Shown here: positions 41,506 to 49,962 of the stretch, piece by piece
Numbering within the stretch: position 1 is the first letter of the stretch
Layout of the letters: each line of letters starts with the position of its first letter
Source of the DNA: Treponema peruense
GTDB lineage: Bacteria; Spirochaetota; Spirochaetia; Treponematales; Treponemataceae
Length of the DNA stretch: 64,000 nucleotides
Reading direction: 5' to 3'
NCBI RefSeq assembly: GCF_016117655.1
Contig: NZ_CP064936.1
Span: 248,001-312,000 of the forward strand
The notes under the pieces: model-generated
Database searches by the model: none
What the model saw: the letters and a program-made list of their open reading frames with translations, nothing else
What the model was told of the DNA's origin: nothing
Made by a program: the position numbers and the translations under genes

Positions 41506-42672
41506 ATGAAAAAAATCGAAAAAATCCTTGCATTCGGTCTTATGGCCGGAATCGCCGTGGGCGGAGCCTTTGCCGCTAAAAAAAACAAGACAATCAAAAT
41601 TGGATTCAATATTCCTCTTACAGGAGACTCTCCAAAAGTAGGTGAGGGTTCAAAATGTGCCGGTGAAATGATCAAGAATGAAATCAATGCTGCCGGCGGT
41701 CTTGAAGTAAAGGGACAGAAATATCTGCTCGACTTTGTTTATGCAGACAACGAACTTAAGCCCGATTCAGCAATCCAGAGTGCATACAAACTTATCCAGC
41801 AGGACAAAGTTCTTGCCGTTGTAGGACCTGATGGTTCCGGACGTGCTATTCCTGCAGGTGAAATTAACAACGAAGAAAAGACACCGATGGTTTCACCGTG
41901 GGCAACAAACCCTGCTGTTACAAAAGACAGACCTTATGTTTTCCGCGCATGTATTCTTGATCCGTTCCAGGCTCCTGTTGCTGCAAAGTTTGCCAGCGAG
42001 CAGTTCGGCTGCAAAAAGGTTGCCATTCTTTACAACCTCGAAGATGACTACTGCAAAACTCTCGCTGAACTTTTCAAGGCATCATGGGAAAAGAATTACG
42101 GTTCTGTAGTTGTATTTGAAAGCTTCGGACAGAAAGACCAGGACTTTTCTGTTCAGCTTACAAAAATTGTAAACTCAGATGCAGAAATGCTTTATCTTCC
42201 TGACTACTACAACCACGTTGCACTTATTACAAACCAGGCAAAGGACCTTGGATGGGACAAGCCCTGTATGGGTTCTGACTCATGGGGTTCTGCAGATTTG
42301 TTCCCGCTCAGTAAGGGTGCTGTAACAGGCTATTACTTTACAACACACTATGCTGCTGCCGGTGCAAAGGGAAAGACAAAGGAATTCATTGACAAGTACA
42401 AGGAACTCTACGGATACGTTCCTGATGATGTAGCAGCACTTTCTTACGATGCAACAATGCTTATTCTTAAGGCAATCCAGGACTGCGGAATTACAGGCAA
42501 CCTCAAGAAGGATCGCACTGCAATCAAGGATGCACTCGGAAAGATTACTGACTACGAAGGACTTACAGGAAAGATGACCTTTACTCCGGATGGAGACCCG
42601 ATTAAGGAAGCTGTTGTTGTTCAGGTTTCACCCAAGGGAGAATTCACTTTCGTAAAGAGCCTCAAGCCGTGA
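41506..42672 (+). CDS. livJ: Liv-type ABC transporter substrate-binding protein
   Basis: Periplasmic binding protein of 388 residues of the branched-chain/amide amino acid family. A signal peptide (FGLMAGIAVGGAFAAKK) without lipobox is followed by IKIGFNIPLTGDSP, VVGPDGSGRAIPAGE and RACILDPFQAPVAAKF. The family binds Leu/Ile/Val but also many other amino acids and amides. It heads a complete livJHMGF set immediately after the D-glutamate/5-oxoproline unit, so its ligand may be one of those compounds or a D-amino acid. A candidate switching leader lies just upstream. Confidence 0.92.
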   Translation: MKKIEKILAFGLMAGIAVGGAFAAKKNKTIKIGFNIPLTGDSPKVGEGSKCAGEMIKNEINAAGGLEVKGQKYLLDFVYADNELKPDSAIQSAYKLIQQDKVLAVVGPDGSGRAIPAGEINNEEKTPMVSPWATNPAVTKDRPYVFRACILDPFQAPVAAKFASEQFGCKKVAILYNLEDDYCKTLAELFKASWEKNYGSVVVFESFGQKDQDFSVQLTKIVNSDAEMLYLPDYYNHVALITNQAKDLGWDKPCMGSDSWGSADLFPLSKGAVTGYYFTTHYAAAGAKGKTKEFIDKYKELYGYVPDDVAALSYDATMLILKAIQDCGITGNLKKDRTAIKDALGKITDYEGLTGKMTFTPDGDPIKEAVVVQVSPKGEFTFVKSLKP

Positions 42673-42710
42673 TCGTAAAAAGATACAGTTTGTAAATAAG
42701 AAAAGTATTT

Positions 42711-42747
42711 GCACGGCCGGTTTTCAAAAGCCTTGTTCCGGTCGTGC
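42711..42747 (+). other. Hairpin between livJ and livH
   Basis: GCACGGCCGG (42711-42720) pairs with CCGGTCGTGC (42738-42747) with one mismatch-like G-T pair. No T-run follows, so it probably protects the livJ message or limits read-through and is not a full terminator. Such a hairpin fits higher expression of the binding protein than of the permease. Confidence 0.7.
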
Positions 42748-42781
42748 AATTTCCATGATGTTTTTTAATAGGGGGTTAGGA

Positions 42782-43696
42782 ATGCTGTCATACTTCATTC
42801 AGAATATATTCAATGCTCTACAATGGGGTAGCTTCTATTCAATGATTGCCTTGGGCTATTGTCTTGTTTACGGCGTTCTGCGTCTTATAAACTTTGCACA
42901 CGGCGATATTTTTATGACATCCTGCTACATTGCATTTTTTGTAGTAGCGCTGCTCACATCACATTTTGCGGGGCTTTCGGGAATTCCGCTTTTTATAATA
43001 ACACTTGTCGCGACTATGGGACTTACAGCTCTTCTTGGAGTGGGAATTGAGCGTGTCGCATACCGGCCTTTGAGGGCTAAGGGCGCCAATCGTCTTTACG
43101 TCGTTATTACCGCTCTTATGATAGGATTTATTCTTGAAAACGGAAACCTTGCAGTTCTTGGTGCAAGTTCCAGAAGTTTCCCTGATATTCTTCCAAAGCA
43201 TGTCTGGAACATAGGACCGGTTACAATCACCAGCCTTAAGGTTCTTGTTATAGTAAGCGCGGTCGTCGTTTTTGGAGTGCTTCAGTTTATTGTACAGAAG
43301 ACAACAATCGGAATGTCAATGCGCGCAATTTCTTATGACAAGTTTGCGATTCCGCTTATGGGAATTCCACTTAACGCAGTAATTACATTTACATTTGCGC
43401 TCGGTTCTGCACTTGCCGCAATTGCCGGAATTCTTTTTGGTATGTCATATCCTGTTCTGGACCCGTACATGGGAATGATAATAGGATGGAAGGCCTTTAT
43501 TGCAGCTGTTGTAGGCGGAATCGGTGACATTAAGGGTGCATTCCTTGGCGGATTCATGCTTGGATTTATCGAGATTTTCGTTACTGCCTTCCTGCCTTCA
43601 AGCTACAAGGATTTGGTTTCGTTTGTGATTCTTCTTGTAATTCTTACGATTAAGCCGACGGGATTCTTTGGTATTGCAAAGAGTACAAAGATTTAG
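42782..43696 (+). CDS. livH: Liv-type ABC transporter permease LivH
   Basis: Membrane permease of about 304 residues with about eight helices. Family blocks: ALGYCLVYGVLRLINFAHGD at the N-terminus, ERVAYRPLR, and the coupling segment around GMSMRAISYDKFAIPLMGI. The start at 42782 follows AGGGGG closely; an upstream ATG at 42755 would place the ribosome site inside the gene. Second gene of the liv set. Confidence 0.93.
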   Translation: MLSYFIQNIFNALQWGSFYSMIALGYCLVYGVLRLINFAHGDIFMTSCYIAFFVVALLTSHFAGLSGIPLFIITLVATMGLTALLGVGIERVAYRPLRAKGANRLYVVITALMIGFILENGNLAVLGASSRSFPDILPKHVWNIGPVTITSLKVLVIVSAVVVFGVLQFIVQKTTIGMSMRAISYDKFAIPLMGIPLNAVITFTFALGSALAAIAGILFGMSYPVLDPYMGMIIGWKAFIAAVVGGIGDIKGAFLGGFMLGFIEIFVTAFLPSSYKDLVSFVILLVILTIKPTGFFGIAKSTKI

Positions 43697-43715
43697 TTCA
43701 GCCGGGAGAATAAAA

Positions 43716-44786
43716 ATGACAAATAAGCAAAGAAAATACATATTTCCGGTAATGACGGTTGTTTCGATTGTAATAATTACCGTACTTGCAAAACTGGATT
43801 TAATAAACAATTATTTTCAGACAATACTAACGACAATCTGTATAAACATAATAATGTCTGCCAGCCTTAATATCGTCAACGGCTACATGGGGGAATTTTC
43901 ATGCGGTCACGGCGGATTCATGGCTGTAGGTGCATACGTATCTTCTGTACTTGGACTTATTTTGTTCAAGGACGGAAACGCAATTACCGGAACAGGACTT
44001 CTTCCTGAAGGCCTTGCTCTTATAGGATTCCCGATCTGCATTATTATAGGCGGACTTGCTTCAATGCTGGTGAGCCTTATAGTTGCAATCCCTTCTTTTA
44101 AGACACGCGATGACTATCTTGCAATCATTACAGTTGCCGCAAACTTTATTATAACCACCGCGCTCAATAACATTCCAATCGTAGGTGCAAGCCGCGGACT
44201 TATGGGAATGAGAAGTGTCATGAACGGAATGGCAGATGTAATAGATATTCCGTGGATTCTTGTCTGGGGAATGATTTTTGCTGTGGTTGCCGTAGTTTCA
44301 ATTCATTTCCTTATGAGTTCAACTTTGGGAAAAGGAATAAGCGCTGTACGTTACGATGAGATTTCTGCCGAGATTATGAGCGTAAACACAAACAATATGA
44401 AACTCATTGCATTTACATTCTCATCTTTCCTGGCCGGAATTGCAGGTGGCCTTTTTGCACATCTCCTTGGTTTCATTAACCCGGCATCATTCGGAATAAT
44501 GAAGTCAACAGAAAGTCTTGTTATGGTTTACCTTGGCGGAATGGGAAGTCTGAGCGGTTCCGTACTTTCTGCGGTTGTGTTTACAATTCTGCTTGAACTT
44601 TTAAGACCTGCCCAGATTCTTAAGTGGGTAATTATTCCGCTGATTCTTATTCTTATAATGGAATTCCATCCTGAAGGAATTATGGGAACAAAAGAACTTA
44701 CCCAGGTATTCCCCAAACTCAGGAAACTGTTTGCGCAGAATTCAAATCATGTAAGAAGACAACAGAAGGAGGCCGCAAGTGTCTGA
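43716..44786 (+). CDS. livM: Liv-type ABC transporter permease LivM
   Basis: Second permease subunit, about 356 residues, roughly ten helices. Typical blocks are SLNIVNGYMGEFSCGHGGFM, SFKTRDDYLAIITVA and the C-terminal GGMGSLSGSVLSAVVF. The start at 43716 follows GGGAG at 43704-43708. Its 3' end overlaps the GTG start of livG by eight bases. Confidence 0.93.
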   Translation: MTNKQRKYIFPVMTVVSIVIITVLAKLDLINNYFQTILTTICINIIMSASLNIVNGYMGEFSCGHGGFMAVGAYVSSVLGLILFKDGNAITGTGLLPEGLALIGFPICIIIGGLASMLVSLIVAIPSFKTRDDYLAIITVAANFIITTALNNIPIVGASRGLMGMRSVMNGMADVIDIPWILVWGMIFAVVAVVSIHFLMSSTLGKGISAVRYDEISAEIMSVNTNNMKLIAFTFSSFLAGIAGGLFAHLLGFINPASFGIMKSTESLVMVYLGGMGSLSGSVLSAVVFTILLELLRPAQILKWVIIPLILILIMEFHPEGIMGTKELTQVFPKLRKLFAQNSNHVRRQQKEAASV

Positions 44787-45552
44787 ACCTTTGCTTAAAA
44801 TAAATCACCTTACACACAGATTCGGCGGACTTCAGGCCCTTACCGACATAAACGTTGAACTTACAAAAGGAGAAATTGCCGGTCTTATCGGTCCGAACGG
44901 TGCAGGAAAGACAACGGTATTCAATCTTGTAAGCGGATTCTATGTTCCGTCTGAAGGAGACATAATTCTTGACGGTACAAGAATAAACGGTCTTAAGCCG
45001 CATAAAATTGCCGAACTGCAGATTGGAAGAACTTTCCAGAACATTCGCCTTTGGAGCGACATGACTGTTCTTGACAACATCTGCATTGCCCAGCATTCAA
45101 AACTCGGCTATACAATCAAAGACGTTTTTCTGAACTCAAAAAAATTCAAGGAAAATGAAAAGCGCATTTACGATTCAGCATGGGAACTTCTTGAAAAGTT
45201 TAATCTTGCTGATTCTGCACTTGATTATCCAAAGAATCTTCCGTATGGAATCCAGCGCCGTGTAGAAATTGCGCGTGCACTAAGCCTTAACCCAAAGCTT
45301 CTTCTTTTGGACGAGCCGGCTGCAGGTTTGAGTACAACAGATTTGGACGGACTTATTGAGTACATTAAATGGATTCATGATACATTCGGAATTACAATCT
45401 GGATGATTGAACACCAGATGCAGGTTATCATGACTTTGTGCAGCCAGATTCAGGTTGTGGACTTTGGAAAGGAAATTGCTCAGGGAACACCTGAAGAAAT
45501 CCGCAATAATCCGGCTGTAATCAAGGCTTATCTCGGAAACGAAGAGATTTAA
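44779..45552 (+). CDS. livG: Liv-type ABC transporter ATPase LivG
   Basis: ATP-binding subunit of 257 residues with a GTG start overlapping livM. Walker A is GPNGAGKTT near residue 40. LivG-specific RTFQNIRLWSDMTV is followed by the signature region LPYGIQRRVEIARAL and Walker B LLLDEPAAGLS, then the H-loop MIEHQM. Pairs with LivF to power LivHM. Confidence 0.95.
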   Translation: MSEPLLKINHLTHRFGGLQALTDINVELTKGEIAGLIGPNGAGKTTVFNLVSGFYVPSEGDIILDGTRINGLKPHKIAELQIGRTFQNIRLWSDMTVLDNICIAQHSKLGYTIKDVFLNSKKFKENEKRIYDSAWELLEKFNLADSALDYPKNLPYGIQRRVEIARALSLNPKLLLLDEPAAGLSTTDLDGLIEYIKWIHDTFGITIWMIEHQMQVIMTLCSQIQVVDFGKEIAQGTPEEIRNNPAVIKAYLGNEEI

Positions 45553-45570
45553 GTTCCATGGAGGCAAAAT

Positions 45571-46311
45571 ATGCTGCTTGAAGTAAAAGATTTAAAAGTT
45601 TCATACGGAAATATCGAAGCTCTTCACGGAATTTCGTTTAATGTAGATAAGGGAGAAATTGTTACTCTTATAGGCGCAAACGGAGCCGGAAAAACTTCTA
45701 CACTGCTGTCACTTTCAAGACTGTCCAAGCCTGAAGCACCGACTGTAAAAGAAGGGGACATTCTGTTTGAAGGAAAGAGTATTCTTAAGACCGAACCCCA
45801 TGTGCTTATCCAGAACAAGATGATGTGTCTTGTTCCTGAAGGAAGACATATTTTTGGTAACCTGAGCGTTGCTGAAAATCTTCAGATGGCAACTTACGGA
45901 CGCCGCCATGATGTAGGTCACGATGCAAGAACTTCAGAACTTTACGATTTGGTTTACGATCTTTTTCCAAGGCTTTACGAACGCAGAAAACAGAGAAGTG
46001 AACTTCTTTCGGGAGGTGAACAGCAGATGCTTGCAGTAGGCCGTGCGCTTATGACTGACTGCCATTTTATTATGCTTGATGAGCCCAGCATGGGACTTGC
46101 ACCAAAGCTTATGTACGAAATGTTCCGCGCGTTAAAAAGACTCAATGACCAGGAAAACATGACGCTTCTGGTTATTGAACAAAACGCAAAGGTTGCACTT
46201 GAGTTTGCACACCGCGGATACGTTCTAAGCACCGGAGAAATTATTGCTTCGGGAACAAGTGAAGAACTTCTTTCCAACGCAGATGTAAAAAAGGCATATC
46301 TTGGTGGCTGA
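45571..46311 (+). CDS. livF: Liv-type ABC transporter ATPase LivF
   Basis: ATP-binding subunit of 246 residues. Walker A IGANGAGKTST, the LivF-typical LVPEGRHIFGNLSVAENL, signature LSGGEQQMLAVGRAL and Walker B IMLDEPSMGLAP, then VIEQNAK. Last gene of livJHMGF, followed by a strong terminator. Confidence 0.95.
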   Translation: MLLEVKDLKVSYGNIEALHGISFNVDKGEIVTLIGANGAGKTSTLLSLSRLSKPEAPTVKEGDILFEGKSILKTEPHVLIQNKMMCLVPEGRHIFGNLSVAENLQMATYGRRHDVGHDARTSELYDLVYDLFPRLYERRKQRSELLSGGEQQMLAVGRALMTDCHFIMLDEPSMGLAPKLMYEMFRALKRLNDQENMTLLVIEQNAKVALEFAHRGYVLSTGEIIASGTSEELLSNADVKKAYLGG

Positions 46312-46368
46312 GCGCGCAGATTAATTTTGTCTATTTCGCAGGAATAAATTCTGCGGAGTGATTTTTTA

Positions 46369-46414
46369 GGCCGGAAGACGAAAATGTAACCCCGTCGTCT
46401 TTCGGCTTTTTTTT
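46369..46414 (+). terminator. Terminator after the liv unit
   Basis: GCCGGAAGACG (46370-46380) pairs with CGTCTTTCGGC (46396-46406), followed by eight T residues. Confidence 0.92.
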
Positions 46415-46440
46415 GTGCTCTTCTATGTTATCCCACGCAT

Positions 46441-46603
46441 ATTTGTTAACGGACAAAAAAATTAACGTAATGAAGGCGTAGCGCGGCGACGACGGGACGG
46501 CCCGAACATCTGCAGGTGCGGAGCGCCGAAGCCGTTCGGGAACGGCACGGTGTCGTCGGGACACGCCGTTCTTAACGAAAAAGGTGTCTGTCCGTAAACA
46601 AAT
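46441..46603. repeat. 163-bp GC-rich palindromic element with 15-bp terminal inverted repeats
   Basis: ATTTGTTAACGGACA (46441-46455) is repeated inverted at 46589-46603 (ATTTGTTTACGGACA on the other strand, one mismatch). Nested pairs lie inside: GGCGT (46475-46479)/ACGCC (46563-46567), CGACGAC/GTCGTCG, and CCCGAAC (46501-46507)/GTTCGGG (46534-46540). The core (46475-46567) is far richer in G+C than its surroundings. No ORF of note. It resembles a MITE or a long structured RNA. It fills most of the 363-base gap between livF and the SDR gene. Confidence 0.7.
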
Positions 46604-46622
46604 ATGAGCGCGCGCCGCTATC

Positions 46623-46651
46623 TTAACGCAAGTGGCAATTTTGTTTATAAT
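46623..46651 (+). promoter_or_regulatory. Promoter of the SDR gene
   Basis: TATAAT (46646-46651) with TTAACG (46623-46628) 17 bases upstream, 24 bases ahead of the start; ribosome site AGGGGG at about 46664. Confidence 0.6.
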
Positions 46652-46674
46652 GAAGTCAACATACAGGGGGTACT

Positions 46675-47415
46675 ATGTTAAAAGGAAAAGTGGCCGTTGT
46701 TACCGGCGGAACCCGCGGAATCGGGTTTGAGACTGTAAGGCAGTTTTTGCTTAACGGCGCAAAAGTGGCACTGTGCGGCAGCCGTGAAGAAACAGTTGTA
46801 AAAGCTGTGGACAAGCTCAAGACCGAAAATGCAGCGTTTGAAGTAGAGGGATTTTTCCCGAATCTCAGTAAGGAAGTAGAAGTTGCCCAAATGATGGCAG
46901 CTGTTAAAGCGAAGTACGGAAAGATAGATATTCTTGTAAACAACGCAGGAATTTCTTCAAGTACACCGCTTTTGAATTACACAGAAGATGAGTTCGACAA
47001 GATTTCAAACTTAAACATAAAGTCTGTGTTTGTATGTTCAAAAGCCGTTGTTCCATATTTAAAGGAAACAAAGGGTGTCATTCTAAATACAAGTTCAATG
47101 GTAAGCATGTACGGGCAGCCAACAGGTGTAATGTATCCTGCAAGCAAATTTGCAGTAAACGGAATGACGCTGTCTCTTTCGCGGGAACTTGCGCCTTTGG
47201 GAATACGCGTAAATGCCGTAGCACCCGGAATTACCGAAACAGACATGGTAAGCGCTCTTCCGAAAGAAGTAATTGAACCGCTTATAAAAACAATTCCGCT
47301 CGGAAGAATAGGAAAACCTGTAGATATAGCAAATGCATTTGTATTCCTTGCAAGTGACATGGCTTCATATATTACAGGTGACATTCTTCATGTAGACGGA
47401 GACGCACGCAGCTAG
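46675..47415 (+). CDS. Short-chain dehydrogenase/reductase (FabG-like)
   Basis: NAD(P)-dependent oxidoreductase of 246 residues. The coenzyme motif is TGGTRGIG at 10-17, then NNAG near 90, catalytic Ser in NTSSMVSMYG, and YPASK (Tyr and Lys) near 155-159. The length and the C-terminal ITGDILHVDGDARS are FabG-like. It is not in a fatty acid gene cluster, so its substrate is open. Stand-alone gene right after a palindromic element. Confidence 0.88.
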   Translation: MLKGKVAVVTGGTRGIGFETVRQFLLNGAKVALCGSREETVVKAVDKLKTENAAFEVEGFFPNLSKEVEVAQMMAAVKAKYGKIDILVNNAGISSSTPLLNYTEDEFDKISNLNIKSVFVCSKAVVPYLKETKGVILNTSSMVSMYGQPTGVMYPASKFAVNGMTLSLSRELAPLGIRVNAVAPGITETDMVSALPKEVIEPLIKTIPLGRIGKPVDIANAFVFLASDMASYITGDILHVDGDARS

Positions 47416-47440
47416 TATCAGGAATTTTATAAAACAGCAA

Positions 47441-48226
47441 CTAATTCTGTTTTTGTGCGGTAACTGCCAAACGTTTGCGTATATAAAGCGTTGCAAAGGC
47501 AAGTGCCGCACATCCTGCAAGAAGCCAAACTTCGCAAGCCACCAGCGGAAAAACTTTTCTCTGGTACAGCGCAGCTCCTATATCAACAACCGCATGGCTT
47601 GCGATTGCAAAGAAAAGAAGAGAAATCTTTTTGTAAACCACGGAATAAAATACATTAAGCGTAAAAAGCACGTGAAGTACCATGCAGACAACGCGTTCCA
47701 GAACCCACAGAAAACCGGTGAAGGCTGTAAAGTTTGTAATTGTGTCAAGAACTGTTTCAAACCCCGGTGTATTGTCAAAGTCAGAAGCCGGAAGTCCAGC
47801 TCTCAAGGCAATGGAAACTGAAAGGTAAGTAACTGTTGCTGCCAGTGAAATAATCCAGACTTCAATTCCGCCGTGCCCCAGTCCGTAAGTGATTGCGTTG
47901 ATTTCTGTACGGTTGTCCTTAAGAAAAAAAATCATAATCAGATAACGGCCGACTTCTTCAAAAATTCCCGCCATAAGAATTCCGTAAATAACAAAGGCCG
48001 CTGTATTTGAATTGATAAAACGCGAAACAGCATTATCCTGAATTATGCAGAAGTAATGTACAGCCAGTTCAAGAACACGCGCGCTTACAATAAAACCTAC
48101 TGTGCCAAGAAAAAAATAACGGAGGGAAACTTTGGACTTAAACTTTTTTTTCCAGACAACAGAAACGACCAGAGGCAGTGCAAAAAGAACCGCCGATGTA
48201 ACAGACAAATTTAAAATATTATACAT
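47441..48226 (-). CDS. YhfC-family membrane protein, putative intramembrane metalloprotease
   Basis: Polytopic membrane protein of about 261 residues from the preferred ATG at 48226, which has a GGGGG ribosome site. A longer start at 48385 adds a Cys-rich charged stretch not typical of the family. Conserved residues resemble the CPBP/YhfC metalloprotease core: GIFEEVGRY, GLGHGGIEVW, and two later His in VLHVLF and ASHAVVDIG. Its substrate is unknown. It is convergent with the SDR gene. Confidence 0.78.
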   Translation of the reverse strand: MYNILNLSVTSAVLFALPLVVSVVWKKKFKSKVSLRYFFLGTVGFIVSARVLELAVHYFCIIQDNAVSRFINSNTAAFVIYGILMAGIFEEVGRYLIMIFFLKDNRTEINAITYGLGHGGIEVWIISLAATVTYLSVSIALRAGLPASDFDNTPGFETVLDTITNFTAFTGFLWVLERVVCMVLHVLFTLNVFYSVVYKKISLLFFAIASHAVVDIGAALYQRKVFPLVACEVWLLAGCAALAFATLYIRKRLAVTAQKQN

Positions 48227-48443
48227 AAAACACCCCCAAAAATAAGTGTATAATATGTCATTTTTCTTTTCAAGTGGAATTGCGCAATCGGCAAAATAAC
48301 AGGCATATTCACGCTTGATACCGGCCGCTGTTGTTTCCCAAAACGAACAACCGTACAGGAAGCAACAGTTTTTTTTAAGCTGCACAAGAATTTAAAGTTT
48401 TAACAACAATCGTTGCTTACGCGCACTTCATGACGGAATCTTT

Positions 48444-48953
48444 TTATTTTTCTTTTACAGGAATCCAGATGGCGCTTTTGTAATCAGAGTCGCTTGGTTT
48501 TCCGTCCGGGCTGTACCATTCAATATTCAAACCGCAGGCGATGTTGTACTTGCTGTTTGTCGGAAGCCATTCATTAAAGATTGCAGTATTTACACTTTGA
48601 AGCGAACCGGGCATAGGGCCTGTACATTCAAACTTTGCCCATTCACATTCCGGAAGCTGGTAAGTCGTCATTTCTGCCGGAACATCGCCGCCCTTGTAAC
48701 AACCTGCAATCATGTAATTAAAGTTTCCGTCTTTGCCGTCTTCAATACAAATTCCGAACATTCCGATCTGGTTTTCTACGATTGCTTTTTCTACAGGAGT
48801 TTGAGGATCTTTACCTTCGCAGAGCTGCTTTGAATATTTTTCATAAACCTCGTCCCAGAACTTTGGAATTTCTGTATAACTTGTTTTCATATTGAATACG
48901 CGGCTAAAACCGATTACCTTGAATGATTCCATTTTATCAATTTTATAGTCCAT
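48444..48953 (-). CDS. GyrI-like effector-binding domain protein, detached half of an AraC regulator
   Basis: 169 residues matching the C-terminal effector-binding half of AraC/GyrI-type regulators: MESFKVIGFSR at the start, YMIAGCYKGGDVPAEMTTYQLP and the end SDYKSAIWIPVKEK. The frame is continuous upstream with an AraC DNA-binding domain, interrupted only by a TGA codon (48963-48965). It could be made alone from ATG 48953, although no strong ribosome site is obvious. As an isolated domain it might bind a small ligand or do nothing. Confidence 0.8.
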   Translation of the reverse strand: MDYKIDKMESFKVIGFSRVFNMKTSYTEIPKFWDEVYEKYSKQLCEGKDPQTPVEKAIVENQIGMFGICIEDGKDGNFNYMIAGCYKGGDVPAEMTTYQLPECEWAKFECTGPMPGSLQSVNTAIFNEWLPTNSKYNIACGLNIEWYSPDGKPSDSDYKSAIWIPVKEK

Positions 48954-48962
48954 TTCATTTCC

Positions 48963-49166
48963 TCAGACTACTTTAACCTGAATTTTTAACGGCATAAAAA
49001 CTTTTATTCTGGAAGTATCTCCTTTAACAGAAGTCGGCGGTGTTCCGTGAAAACGGCTGAATACGGTTGAAAAACTTTCAGAAGTTTTCCAACCGTATTT
49101 CAATGCTGCGTCCAGCACTTTTTCACCGCGCGCAATGTCAATGGCAGAAAGATAGAGTTTTCTGAT
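48963..49166 (-). pseudogene. AraC-type DNA-binding domain remnant, ended by a nonsense codon
   Basis: Minus-strand reading gives IRKLYLSAIDIARGEKVLDA, ALKYGWKTSESFSTVFSRFHG and then PPTSVKGD, the second helix-turn-helix of an AraC regulator. It continues through KIQVKVV to TGA and then directly into the effector-binding protein in the same frame. The first helix-turn-helix is missing upstream of 49166, where the frame hits a stop. The regulator is therefore broken twice. Confidence 0.8.
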
Positions 49167-49235
49167 TCATTTTCATATCCGGGATAAACAACTGTCTTAA
49201 TTGCCCGGAAATACCAGTTACTAAGTTCTGTATAA

Positions 49236-49754
49236 AAACACTTGTTCAATAAAAGAGGGAAGGGCGACAAAGACAGGTGCACAATGCTTCCCGGTGCTTT
49301 GAAAGCGGAAATCCAGAATCAGATGGAAAAGGTAAAAAAGATTCATAATCAGGATCTGAAGGACGGATTCGGTGAAGTGGAACTGCATGATTCAATAGCG
49401 AAAAAATATCCGACCGCTGCAAAAGATTTCCGCTGGCAGTGGCTCTTTCCCCAGAAATCACGGTGGCACGACAAAAAGACGGGCAGGGAATAGCGGTATC
49501 ATCTTGACGAAAGCCTCATGTAGCGTGTCGTCTACAATGCGGTCCGTGAAGCCGGAATCACCAAGCGGGGAAACTGCCACACATTTCGGCATTCTTTCGC
49601 AACACATCTTTTAGAAAACGGCTACGACATCCGCACTGTCCAGGAACTTTTGGGGCATTCTAACGTAAGAACAACAATGATTTACACCCACGTTTTGAAC
49701 AAAGACCCTGTAGCCGTAAAAAGTCCGCTGGACGGTATGTTCTGTTTTTTTTGA
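49236..49754 (+). pseudogene. Integron-type tyrosine integrase (IntI), decayed C-terminal half
   Basis: The plus-strand frame reads FNKRGKGDKDRCTMLPG, an inserted WQWLFPQKSRW block (the extra domain that marks integron integrases), then [24 protein letters not shown] and IYTHVLN, and ends KSPLDGMF. The Arg/His/His/Tyr C-terminal catalytic residues are present, but two TAG codons (about 49491 and 49527) break the frame and the N-terminal half with the first catalytic Arg is absent. It is a dead remnant. Chromosomal integrons are known in treponemes such as T. denticola. Confidence 0.82.
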
Positions 49755-49962
49755 CCTTTTATTTGGTCTTATGCGTATCCGTATAAGCTGGGAAGATTTT
49801 CTCTTAACTTCTGTATAGACAAAGATTTAGATATTTTAACAAAAAGTTTTATACTGACAGATTTTGATGTCAAGCCCTTTTTTTTAAAATTGACAAAATT
49901 CACTAAAGTTTTTTCTATAGCCGTTCGAAGAATGAGATGGGTGGGTCTTTTTTGGAGGAAAT

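Noticed and set aside
46441-46603. attC recombination site of an integron
   Set aside because: The outer repeats do not fit the RYYYAAC/GTTRRRY core pair, so I list it as a palindromic element only.
48963-48965. Selenocysteine read-through of the TGA in the AraC gene
   Set aside because: No SECIS-like hairpin follows, and the upstream helix-turn-helix half is itself truncated, so plain decay is simpler.
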